A stretch of 64,000 nt of DNA from an uncultured bacterium (lineage in GTDB: Bacteria > Planctomycetota > UBA1135 > GCA-002686595), in the NCBI GenBank assembly GCA_937905825.1, contig CALCXM010000169.1, positions 1-64,000 on the forward strand, written 5' to 3'. A program made the position numbers and the translations under genes. Every line of letters starts with the position of its first letter. Position 1 is the first letter of the stretch. The notes below the pieces were generated by a model that saw only the letters and a list, made by a program, of their open reading frames with translations, ran no database searches and was not told where the DNA came from. Positions 7,705-16,624 of this stretch are shown here, in pieces.

Positions 7705-9476
7705 CGGGGCTCCTCGATCCAGTGCAAGGTGTCCGGGGCTAAGTCTTCAAGGACCTGTTGCGCGCCGGAGGGCCAGCGCACACGGGCGCGAATCGGCCCC
7801 GTCCCTTGGCCCAGCCCAAAGTGTAGGTTCGGCCCGTTTTGGCTGGAGAAGCCCGAGGCCGCGGTGTGCACTCGCATCTGCTTGCGCTCCCCTTGTTCCA
7901 GTCGTATCTCGGCTCCGAAGGCGTTGGTCCCGCTCTGCGTGCCCTTGAGGCGGAACTGAATCCAGTGATCCGCTCCGGAACTCTCGTTGCGGTAGACGAG
8001 TAGGGGTCCGCTCTGGTTGGCGACCACCGCATCCAATCTGCCTGTGCCGAAGAGATCCACGAGCACCACCGCGCGTCCGTCGTAGCGATCGTTGAAGCCA
8101 CTGGCTTCGCCGACTTCGCGAAAGTGTCCGCCCTTGCGCTGGCCGTTGAGCAAAACGTGGGTGCGCTCATAGCCGGAGAGTGAGCGGTCCTCGATCGCAG
8201 GCCATTGGGCCGCGTCCACCACCACGTCGCCGGTGGCCAGCCCGATCTTCGACATCTGGTACCAGTAGTCGCGCTCCTGGCTGGCGGAGATGAAGCCGTT
8301 GACGACCACCAAGTCCTGCCAGGAGTCGTTGTCCAAGTCGCCGAACTGCGCTCCCCAGGCCCAGCCGCAATCCGCGCTGACTACATCGTGCACCTGCAAC
8401 ATCTGGCCGTACTTGTCCATCAAGTTGACTCGCAGGTTGTTGCCCTGGAATAGGTAGCCGCGTTTGGAGATGTTCGTGATGTAGACCGCCATGCGCTCCC
8501 CGTCCCAAATGTCGCCGAGTGCCGCGCACATGCCACTCTTGGATTCTCCATCGAGGCCAATGTCTTGGGCTTCCTCGAAGCGCTTGCCTGCGCGGTTGAG
8601 GTACAGCTCTTCGGTCCCGTAGTCGTTGGAGACGTACAGGTCCAGCCAACCATCCTGGTCGAAGTCCGCCGCGACGCTGGCGTAGGTCCAGCGCGTTTGA
8701 GTCAGTCCCAGCTCTTCCGTCACGTCGACGAAGGTGCCATCTCCCTGGCCTCGATACATGTAGTTGCGTCCACCGTTGCGCGAGAACTCAAAGCTGTCCT
8801 GCATGATCTTCGTGGACTTCAGGTTCCACAGATCGTGTTCTTCCGCGAAGTAGCCACCGACGAACAAATCGAGCACCCCATCGCGGTTGTAGTCGAACCA
8901 ATTGGCCGCGTGAGAGTTGAGCCAGCGTTCGAGCCCCGAGTCCCTGGTTATGTCCTGAAAGGTGCCATTGCCCAGGTTCCGCAGCAGTTGCCCCTGGCCC
9001 CACTTGTAGACGAACACATCGTCGAAGCCGTCGTTGTCCACGTCCCCCCAAATCGATCCGTTGGAACAGCCTTCACCTGGCTTGTTCAAGTCCGCCAGTC
9101 CGGCCTGCTGCGCGACCTCTTCAAAGCGTCCATTCCCAAGGTTGTGAAACAGCGCATTCTGGGAGCCAAGGGCGCTCGACACCGCATAGATGTCCAGCAG
9201 CCCGTCCGCGTCATAATCACAAATGGAAACGGCGGCTCCGGTGGCCGTGATCTGAGCGGCGATGGCGCTTACCTTTGGATCCACACTGGCCGGTTCGTGT
9301 TGAAACTGAATCCCAATGTCCTTCGACACCTCGACAAAGGATAGACGACCGTTCAACTCTGACTTGGACGTCTGTTCGACCACTCCGCGACCGCGATGCC
9401 AGGTGTAGGCGATCAACGCGAAGAAGCAGAGGGCAACGAAAGCCCTGCGTAGGGGGCGCACTGCGGGGGAGTCCAT
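7701..9476 (-). CDS. CRTAC1/FG-GAP protein with C-terminal ASPIC/UnbV domain
   Basis: VCBS repeats (DYDADGLLDIYAVSS, DVDNDGFDDVFVYKWG, FDQDGWLDLYVSNDYG); C-terminus DHWIQFRLKGTQSGTNAFGAEIRLEQGERKQMRVHTAASGFSSQNGPNLHFGLGQ is typical ASPIC/UnbV. Confidence 0.9.
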   Translation of the reverse strand: MDSPAVRPLRRAFVALCFFALIAYTWHRGRGVVEQTSKSELNGRLSFVEVSKDIGIQFQHEPASVDPKVSAIAAQITATGAAVSICDYDADGLLDIYAVSSALGSQNALFHNLGNGRFEEVAQQAGLADLNKPGEGCSNGSIWGDVDNDGFDDVFVYKWGQGQLLRNLGNGTFQDITRDSGLERWLNSHAANWFDYNRDGVLDLFVGGYFAEEHDLWNLKSTKIMQDSFEFSRNGGRNYMYRGQGDGTFVDVTEELGLTQTRWTYASVAADFDQDGWLDLYVSNDYGTEELYLNRAGKRFEEAQDIGLDGESKSGMCAALGDIWDGERMAVYITNISKRGYLFQGNNLRVNLMDKYGQMLQVHDVVSADCGWAWGAQFGDLDNDSWQDLVVVNGFISASQERDYWYQMSKIGLATGDVVVDAAQWPAIEDRSLSGYERTHVLLNGQRKGGHFREVGEASGFNDRYDGRAVVLVDLFGTGRLDAVVANQSGPLLVYRNESSGADHWIQFRLKGTQSGTNAFGAEIRLEQGERKQMRVHTAASGFSSQNGPNLHFGLGQGTGPIRARVRWPSGAQQVLEDLAPDTLHWIEEPR

Positions 9477-9591
9477 GGGCAGATTCTAGCGTGCTGGTCG
9501 CGAATGGCCAGACGCTCTCCAGTTCGATGCATTCGAAGGATGCTCCGGACAGGTGAAGCAAGGAGCCGGGGTTCCTTCGTTCGCAACCGGT

Positions 9592-10275
9592 TCAGGAGGT
9601 CGCTCGCGCGCGAACGACGAGCCACTGCCGAGCATTCGCGAAAACCACCTCGGCCAGCAACGCGCCGTAAAGGAGGCCATGGAGGCAAGTCGCGAGACCC
9701 GGGCCGATTTGTGTTGGGTCGCTGAGTACTTGCAACATCTGAATGACACCCGCGATGCAGGCGACCACTCCGGACATCCAGGCGAGTCGGTATCCCCGGT
9801 CGAATACCTCGCATAGGGTCTGCACCTCGGCGGCTTCGAGGCGACTGGATCCGCGCAGGCTAGCGTTCACGGCCCGCAGCACTTTGCTTGGCCCGAAACT
9901 GGCCACGAGTCCACCCCCCACGAGGGCAAGAACGAAGAGCAGAGCGGGCATGAAGAGAAACACGATGGGGGTCGGGCCCGTCGAGATGACGAAGGCCAGC
10001 ATTCCAACCGTGATGCCGATGCCCGCGAGTTTGGAGAGGGGGCTCATGACTTGTTCCTTTGCGAATTCTTCCGTGATGACAGAGATCGAGCCCGTGCGTT
10101 CCAGGGCAGCCTCCCAGGCCAGAGCCTCGGAAGGGAACTCCTCCTGCGCGAGATCGAAGGCCGTTAGCAGGTGATCTTCGAGCTCCGTAATCTGCCAGTC
10201 CTGCACGGTGCCACTGGCGGCGAGCGCGCGCCGCCAAGCTGTGATGCGCTGGTCCAAGCTATGCATTGGAGGCAC
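9592..10275 (-). CDS. Membrane protein with permease-prefix-like N-terminus, partner of PadR regulator
   Basis: N-terminal WQITELEDHLLTAFDLAQEEFPSEALAWEAALERTG, several TM segments; ORF overlaps the upstream padR ORF. Confidence 0.7.
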   Translation of the reverse strand: MPPMHSLDQRITAWRRALAASGTVQDWQITELEDHLLTAFDLAQEEFPSEALAWEAALERTGSISVITEEFAKEQVMSPLSKLAGIGITVGMLAFVISTGPTPIVFLFMPALLFVLALVGGGLVASFGPSKVLRAVNASLRGSSRLEAAEVQTLCEVFDRGYRLAWMSGVVACIAGVIQMLQVLSDPTQIGPGLATCLHGLLYGALLAEVVFANARQWLVVRARATS

Positions 10276-10591
10276 CCCACAACTCGTTCAGGGTCGCGTT
10301 GACCTTCTGCCACTCACGCTTTTCCGTGACGAGAGCCTTGGATCCGTCTTGCGTGATGCGGTAGTAGCGTCGTCGCCGACCCGACTCACCTGCACCCCAC
10401 TGGGCGACGATCAAGCCGTTGCGCTCGAGACGATGCAACACGGGGTAAAGCATGCCATCGGTCCATTGCAGGGTCTCCTCGGAGATCTGCCGAACCCGTT
10501 GAATGATCGCGTATCCGTAGCTCTCCCCTTGGGAGAGGATGGAGAGCACAAGCGGTTCCGAGGAAGCCGCCACAAGCTTTTTGGAGGTCAT
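10259..10591 (-). CDS. PadR family transcriptional regulator
   Basis: LSILSQGESYGYAIIQRVRQISEETLQWTDGMLYPVLHRLERNGLIVAQWGAGESGRRRRYYRIT. Confidence 0.95.
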   Translation of the reverse strand: MTSKKLVAASSEPLVLSILSQGESYGYAIIQRVRQISEETLQWTDGMLYPVLHRLERNGLIVAQWGAGESGRRRRYYRITQDGSKALVTEKREWQKVNATLNELWGASNA

Positions 10592-10628
10592 GGGGAGTCT
10601 GGGGTTGGGGACTCCTCTACCTTCGGCC

Positions 10629-10640
10629 GCTATGCATAGC
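10629..10640. promoter_or_regulatory. 12-bp perfect palindrome GCTATGCATAGC, candidate PadR operator
   Basis: Perfect inverted repeat in the intergenic region 38 nt upstream of the padR ATG. Confidence 0.5.
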
Positions 10641-10666
10641 AGCTTTAGGTATACGTGGCGGAAAGG

Positions 10667-13258
10667 CTAGCCCTGATCAAAGGCGACTCGGCCTGCCTGC
10701 CCTCCATCTAGGATCAACTGCTGCTTGAAGACGACTTCGTCTCCCTGCCGGAACTCCACGTGAAGTTCCCCGGGAGGGACGGTGCGCAAGAGAGTCGCGC
10801 CCGCGCGGATACTGCCGCAGGCCACGAGCACTTCTTGATGGAAGACAGCGTAGGTCGCCAGTTCGATAGGGCTCTTGAACTCGACCGCGAGCGTGGCTCC
10901 CAGTTCCAGCACGACGGGCGTGTTCTCGATGAACATGCCAGCGCGCACTTCCAGGTTGCTCCTGTACCCGACGTATCCGTCCTTCGTGACCACCACGATG
11001 TCGTAGGTTCCCGGGTTGTACTCCGTCCCGACGAGTTTGTACGCGATGGGCGTTGTGCGGGAGGCCGGAGCTCTGGCGCCCCGTTGCGAGACCAAGATGG
11101 ATGCGCGACATGGCTTTCTGTCCACCGGGTGAGTCCATTTGGCGCTCAGCCTTCCGGTCGGCGCGAGATGCAGGACAACATCCTTTTGGGGTGCGTCGAC
11201 CTCCAAGGTCGGGCCTCTGGAGCCGCCATGCTTCGCGTAGAGCTCATGGGGACCGAGTTCCAAGGGGCCGATATTGAACGTCCCGGGGAAGCTGAAGCGA
11301 TCGCTGGCTCCGAACTCGGACTTCACGGCGATGCAATAGGACGAGTTCATTTGGTCTGGGATTGTTCCCGAGATATAGAGTCCGCGATGGGCACGAACCG
11401 TGAGCGGACGATCGATCGTTTGGCTTGTGACCAAGATGGCCGTCGCAATGGGTGCAGCTCCATCACGTCGTGCATACGGTGGAAAGGAGTCACTGGGTTT
11501 CGGACCGATGTACCAAGTTCCGGGCGGGACATGCTCGAACACGAAGTGTCCCTGACTGTCCGTGGTGGAGGCTTGTGCAAGGAACGGCCCGTCCGAATCT
11601 TCAAAGTAGAATCGGTCGCGCCCGGGAGCCATGTTGGCGCCACCGCTGGTAAGCCAGACAACGGTGTCGACGTAGGGCGCGTCCTGTTGATCCAAGAGGA
11701 AGCCCTCGACGCGGCAGCCGCTTTGAAGGGTCCATAAGAGTTCGCGCTTTTGGCCTGCATCGACCCGAAGTTCCTGGGAGGCCACTGGGACCCGACCGTC
11801 GTCCCTCCATGCCTGGACGAAAATCGTTTGGTCAGAGGGGAGACCGCGGAAGACATAGCTTCCCGCAGATTGGGTCGTCCCCTCCCAGTGCAACAACTCC
11901 CGCGTGTATGGGGCAGCTCGTCCTACGAGTGTGGCGGATCTCACCTTCGCCTCAAGGCGAATGCCTGGAAGGGGCAGGCCGTGCTCGTCGACAAGCTGAA
12001 TCTCCAATTCCCCAGGCTTGGTTAGTTTGAGGTCAAAGGCTTCTTCCCGTGTCTCGCATCCTTTGGGCGGCGAGAACAGCAGAGGGCCATACCCCTCCGC
12101 TGTGGCTCGGGATGGGAGGTGAAAGCCCCGGGAGATGCGGACTTGGATCAAGCCGCCTGCGTCGGACTTGGCAATCGCACCAAGCCATGAGCCTTCGGTT
12201 TCATTCCATGGGGATTGCCACTCCGACTTATGTTTGATGACAGGTGAACCCCTTTCCAGCGATATGGGCTGCAGCCGCAATGGGCGATTCGTTGCGGTCG
12301 TCACGACTGTCGCTCCCTTCACCGGGATTCCCGTGTTGGCATCCAAGATACGACACCAATAGAGCCGCTCCGCGGACTCGGGCGGGAGGTCTTCGTCGTC
12401 CCCCTCATCGTCCACCTGCATCCCATCCTGAGCGACGACCTGCTCGCGCTTGTTTGTTGCGAGCTGGGTGTTCGCTGCTTGCGACGAGTCAGCCTTTCCG
12501 GGAGTGACCGAGTCAGGGGAGCCCGCTTGCATTTCCAATGATTTGGATCCGATGGGGAGGGACGCATCTCTTGTCTGTGCTGATGCGTCAGCAGGCCCCT
12601 GCGTAGCTCGTTGGAGGATGGGGACCAGCGCGACCACCAGCAAAGCCGCACCCGAAAGCCAAAGCAACCCCGTGGGTAGGGCAGACGAACCCTTGCTCGC
12701 CATAGCCGCGCTACCTGCCCCCTCCAAACCAAGCGGCCCGAGCAACATCCCGTGCCAACCACCCGCTTCCCCGCCGAAGTGCTTGCCAAGCTTTTCACGC
12801 ATGAGAAACAGCGCCCGCGACAAACGTGTCTTCACTGTCTTGATCGGGATCCCACGGCGCGCAGCGATCTCCGTGGGGGTCAGCCCGTCGAAGTAGCGCT
12901 GGTAGAGCACCTCTTGCAAGTTCTCCGGCAAGCTTGCGATGGTCTTGACCAGCACCGCGAAAGTCTCCAAGCGCTCGCTGACCGGTTCGCGGACCTCGGC
13001 AGCTTCGTGGACTGCCCCCAACCGCTCATGTTCTTTTCGCGCGCGCTCGCGGCGCAGGTAATCCAACGCGCGACTGCGCACCACATGAAACAACCACGGA
13101 AGGCTCCTGCTTCGATCCTGCTGATCAAGCGCGGTCAAGTACGCGCCCTGCAGCACATCCTCCGCAGCGGATGCATCCTTCACCACCGCGAGCGCCACCC
13201 GGCGCAGGGCTGCGGCGTGGCGCGTTAGTTCTTCTGGATCGAGGGAAAGGTCAGTCAT
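10667..13258 (-). CDS. ECF RNA polymerase sigma factor fused to TM and large carboxypeptidase-regulatory-like region
   Basis: N-terminus sigma2/sigma4 (EDVLQGAYLTALDQ..., LPENLQEVLYQRYFDGLTPTEIAARRGIPIKTVKTRLSRAL); TM near aa 200-215 (LLWLSGAALLVVALVPIL); then about 600 aa of beta-sandwich-like repeats (YWCRILDANTGIPVKGATVVTT, ..IQLVDEHGLPLPGIRLEAKV..). One uninterrupted frame. Confidence 0.88.
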   Translation of the reverse strand: MTDLSLDPEELTRHAAALRRVALAVVKDASAAEDVLQGAYLTALDQQDRSRSLPWLFHVVRSRALDYLRRERARKEHERLGAVHEAAEVREPVSERLETFAVLVKTIASLPENLQEVLYQRYFDGLTPTEIAARRGIPIKTVKTRLSRALFLMREKLGKHFGGEAGGWHGMLLGPLGLEGAGSAAMASKGSSALPTGLLWLSGAALLVVALVPILQRATQGPADASAQTRDASLPIGSKSLEMQAGSPDSVTPGKADSSQAANTQLATNKREQVVAQDGMQVDDEGDDEDLPPESAERLYWCRILDANTGIPVKGATVVTTATNRPLRLQPISLERGSPVIKHKSEWQSPWNETEGSWLGAIAKSDAGGLIQVRISRGFHLPSRATAEGYGPLLFSPPKGCETREEAFDLKLTKPGELEIQLVDEHGLPLPGIRLEAKVRSATLVGRAAPYTRELLHWEGTTQSAGSYVFRGLPSDQTIFVQAWRDDGRVPVASQELRVDAGQKRELLWTLQSGCRVEGFLLDQQDAPYVDTVVWLTSGGANMAPGRDRFYFEDSDGPFLAQASTTDSQGHFVFEHVPPGTWYIGPKPSDSFPPYARRDGAAPIATAILVTSQTIDRPLTVRAHRGLYISGTIPDQMNSSYCIAVKSEFGASDRFSFPGTFNIGPLELGPHELYAKHGGSRGPTLEVDAPQKDVVLHLAPTGRLSAKWTHPVDRKPCRASILVSQRGARAPASRTTPIAYKLVGTEYNPGTYDIVVVTKDGYVGYRSNLEVRAGMFIENTPVVLELGATLAVEFKSPIELATYAVFHQEVLVACGSIRAGATLLRTVPPGELHVEFRQGDEVVFKQQLILDGGQAGRVAFDQG

Positions 13259-13522
13259 GGGGTTGTCCTCTCACAACGCGCGCCGCTGATCCGGGACCTG
13301 CGTTAGCTGCTGAGAACTTTGCCGCCGAGGCTCTCCGGTGGTGGGGCGCGAGCTGAAGGGGGAGGAGCTGTCATAGTAGGGCTGGGGCTCGAGGGAACCG
13401 GGGAATCCCGGGGCCGTGGCTTCTGCGGTGAGGAGCGTTGGCAGCAGTTGATCCTCCGGTAAATGTCCGCCATGAAGAGGTTTTCGGTTGCTGGATGGCG
13501 GATTGGCGATAGAATCCACGGC

Positions 13523-13990
13523 ATGGAGACGAAAAACAAGGAGATCCTGCGGTCGCTGATGATCGACGGGCACCTGTCCAACGCAGGCCTGGCGAGGGAA
13601 ATCGGCCTGTCCGAATCAGCCACCCTCGAGCGCGTGCGCCGTTTGGAAAAGGAAGGCGTGATCGAGGGCTACAGCGCCCGAGTCGCCCCGGCCCAGGTCG
13701 ATCGGGGCTTGGAGGTCTACACCACCTTCTGCCTCAAGAATCAAAGCGTCGAGGCGGTCACCCGCTTTGAAGAAGCGGTGGCCGAGATGGACGAGGTGCT
13801 CAACTGCGTTCAACTGCTCGGTCGTTTCGACTTCATCGCCCACATCGCCGTGCGCGACGTGGACGCTTTGCAGGAGTTCATTGTTCGCTGTCTTCTTCCT
13901 CTTGGAGCCTCCATCGATCGCATGGAGTCGCTCACCGTTCTCAAAACCCTGAAGCGCAATCACCCGCCCCTTCCTATCGAACCCAACTGA
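13523..13990 (+). CDS. Lrp/AsnC family transcriptional regulator
   Basis: METKNKEILRSLMIDGHLSNAGLAREIGLSESATLERVRRLEKEGVIEGYSARV plus RAM-like domain; start at internal ATG 13523. Confidence 0.92.
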   Translation: METKNKEILRSLMIDGHLSNAGLAREIGLSESATLERVRRLEKEGVIEGYSARVAPAQVDRGLEVYTTFCLKNQSVEAVTRFEEAVAEMDEVLNCVQLLGRFDFIAHIAVRDVDALQEFIVRCLLPLGASIDRMESLTVLKTLKRNHPPLPIEPN

Positions 13991-13991
13991 T

Positions 13992-14915
13992 ATGTCTGTC
14001 ACTCCACAAGTCCTGGCTCACCAGGCCGATGCTCCTGAACCTTCCCCGGAATTCCTCGCACGCGAAGCTCGCGGCGAGATCACTCCCACGGAAGCTTCAC
14101 GCTATCGAGCCTTCTTGAAGCGAGTGGTTGCGGAGTTCTTGACCCACCGCATCGTGGTGAACAATCCCTTCACCCGTTGGTTCGCGCAGGGGCAAATGTC
14201 GGACGATGAGCTGCGGCACTTCACCGTTCAGTTCTCCGTGTTCTCGAATCAGTTCCTGATCGCGCAGCTCAAAAAGATGCTCGCATCGGATTCGATCGAG
14301 AGCATGCGCGGTGCGAAGGAGATCCTCGCGAACGAGATTGGGGCGGTGTTTCGCTCTTCGAAGGCTCGGGGGTCTGATGTGCAAAGGACGGACGCTGGCG
14401 AGGCCGCCGATCCCGAGCTGGTCGGCATCGAAGGCTCCGTGGACGGCGGCCGCTTTTGGTTCAAAGCCGCTCACTTCGAATGGCTCGTGGACTTTGCCCA
14501 GCCCTTGGGACTCAGGTTCGAGGACCTGGGCAAGCGCAAGCACGGGACCCCGTCGACCTTGCACTTCTGTGACCGGCTGATCGAGGTCTATGGCAGCGAG
14601 GACCCGAACATTGGGGCCGGTGCGGGGTTCGCCATCGAGAACTGGGCAGCGGCCGGATTTTGGCAAGAACTAGAGGACGGCTTGAAGCTCGTTCGAGCCG
14701 AGCGGCATCCAAAACTCCAACTCGGCTTCTGGACCTGGCACAACAGGATCGAAGCGCAACACGCGGGCCACACGATCTCCGATCTCGAAGCGGCCTTTTT
14801 CGCACCCCAGTTCGAAGAGGAGAAATTTCTCACTGGCGGCCGAGCCATGCTCGAAGCCCTCTCCGTCTTCTGGCGTGGGCTGGACGCGGATCGCGTCTAT
14901 TCCGCGTCTGCCTGA
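13992..14915 (+). CDS. Iron-containing redox enzyme family / heme-oxygenase-like diiron protein
   Basis: Helical protein with candidate ligands in NEIGAVF, KAAHFEWL and TWHNRIEAQHAGHT; starts 1 nt after the Lrp stop. Confidence 0.7.
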   Translation: MSVTPQVLAHQADAPEPSPEFLAREARGEITPTEASRYRAFLKRVVAEFLTHRIVVNNPFTRWFAQGQMSDDELRHFTVQFSVFSNQFLIAQLKKMLASDSIESMRGAKEILANEIGAVFRSSKARGSDVQRTDAGEAADPELVGIEGSVDGGRFWFKAAHFEWLVDFAQPLGLRFEDLGKRKHGTPSTLHFCDRLIEVYGSEDPNIGAGAGFAIENWAAAGFWQELEDGLKLVRAERHPKLQLGFWTWHNRIEAQHAGHTISDLEAAFFAPQFEEEKFLTGGRAMLEALSVFWRGLDADRVYSASA

Positions 14916-15105
14916 GGGGGCGGCCAAGAGCAGGGTTCCGCATCTGCCAAGGGCCGGGCCAAAGTGTGGATCCGGAGTCCTGTGCAACAAGCGGTGCTTC
15001 GCGCCGGTATGCGATCGACTCGTGCCATGCGCCTCCAGTGGCCTTGCGGGTCGCGGCACGAGCCGGGGAGGAGTCGCTCACTCGGGCGATCCTCCCGCGC
15101 AAACC

Positions 15106-16167
15106 CTACTGCCTAACGCACTCCGCAAACAGGTTGATGCCCGTCGCCTCGTAGCGAATCTGGGTGCAACCACGGCCGAACTTGCTCGCTCGGAAAAGGC
15201 GGTGCATGTCTCCTTCATTGCGGTGGATCAACTCCCACTCGAGCCCGTGATCCATGAAGACCTTCCACTTGTTGTCCTGGTGGAAGTTCCCGAGAACCAC
15301 GCGGCCGCCGGGAGCCAGCTTGTCGTGGACCTGATCGAGCATGCGAATCACCGCCTTGTCTTCGAAGTAGTCGATCAGGCCGATGCTGTAGATCAAGTCC
15401 TGTTCGCCGATGTGCTTCATGCTGCGCAGGCGCAGGGCGTTGCCGCGGGTCATGCTCACGTGCTCGTCCAAGCCCTCCTCGATCATGCGCTTGCCCGTGC
15501 TTTCGATCGCCTCCTCGTCCACATCGAGCAGCTCCACTTGGAGACGATCCGCGTTCGCAATGTTCTGGAAAGCGTCGCTCACTTCACGGGCAGGGCCGCA
15601 GGCGATGCTCAGAACGCGGGCTGTCTTGCCTGCCCGGCGCTGCACGGTTTGCTCGATGATCTCCTGCAAAAGACCTCGACGGTTGCGAACGGCGCAGCTT
15701 GGCGCGGCCGCCAGAATGAAGCAGTCAAAAAGCCGTGCTATGGCGTCGTCTCCGTAGGGAGTGTTCGCGTACATCTGATCAATCGTGAGGTAGTCTCCGG
15801 CGTACCCGCGGGGCTTGTTCAGCATGCGGCCGGCAACTCCTGAGACGGAGACAGCGGGCTTGAGTTGGCTTGCGATTTCGTCGGCGAGCGCGCGCTTTTC
15901 GATGGCAGGCAGTTCGGAGTCGATTCCGCAGACCTCATGCATCGTTCGGCAAACGGAATCGAAGGCTTGAATCATGAGGTCGCGATCCTCCGTCGCAACG
16001 TCCCCACCGCTGGTCGCCAGGCGGTTTTGGACCGACCCCAGCAGGCTGCTGAAGAAGGCGAGCGATGCGTGCAGCCGCTCCCGGCCCATGGCGACCTGTC
16101 GGTCGACGGTCAGCTCGGACTTGTGGGAGGAGAAGGCGCTCAGGCGCGAGGAGTTGGTGAACTTCAT
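15106..16167 (-). CDS. Class I SAM-dependent methyltransferase (resembles EF/PhcB-type family)
   Basis: MLNKPRGYAGDYLTIDQMYANTP, VLSIACGPAREVSDAFQN, VELLDVDEEAIESTGKRM, DLIYSIGLIDYFED. Start set at MKFTNSSRL (16167). Confidence 0.8.
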   Translation of the reverse strand: MKFTNSSRLSAFSSHKSELTVDRQVAMGRERLHASLAFFSSLLGSVQNRLATSGGDVATEDRDLMIQAFDSVCRTMHEVCGIDSELPAIEKRALADEIASQLKPAVSVSGVAGRMLNKPRGYAGDYLTIDQMYANTPYGDDAIARLFDCFILAAAPSCAVRNRRGLLQEIIEQTVQRRAGKTARVLSIACGPAREVSDAFQNIANADRLQVELLDVDEEAIESTGKRMIEEGLDEHVSMTRGNALRLRSMKHIGEQDLIYSIGLIDYFEDKAVIRMLDQVHDKLAPGGRVVLGNFHQDNKWKVFMDHGLEWELIHRNEGDMHRLFRASKFGRGCTQIRYEATGINLFAECVRQ

Positions 16168-16624
16168 CGGAGTGAACTGGATCGTGAGCAAGTGAAGGGA
16201 AGGCCGCGGGGTCCTCGTTTGGGGCGGAGGCCCGGGCGGGTCCCCCGACACATCCCTGGGCGCAGGTCCGCCAGCCATCTGGTCATGAATTTCAAGAAAA
16301 GCTCTGAGAGGTTCCTGGACGGCCTGAATGGTCGAACCTGGGTGGGTTCTCAGTTGCCCGGGCGGGGTCTCACTCTTTGGTGGGGCGCACTCCCGTGAAG
16401 GGAGCTCGATTGAGGGGTTTGCCCAAAGCGCTGGGACTGTCGCGGGCGGGCAGACCGGTAATGTCCATGTTGCGATTGGGTCAACCGCGAAATAAGCCGC
16501 CGGTCGCCATGCAGTGCGACGCTCCCCGACGTCGCCTTGAACGAGGTTCCGCCAGCCCACGGAGTCGGGGCGTCGCCGTCCTTGAATCCGGTCCACTTCT
16601 TTCATCAACCAAGAGTGAACGCCC

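Noticed and set aside
8565-9344. 259-aa plus-strand ORF opposite the UnbV gene
   Set aside because: Antisense shadow ORF; the minus frame carries VCBS and ASPIC motifs.
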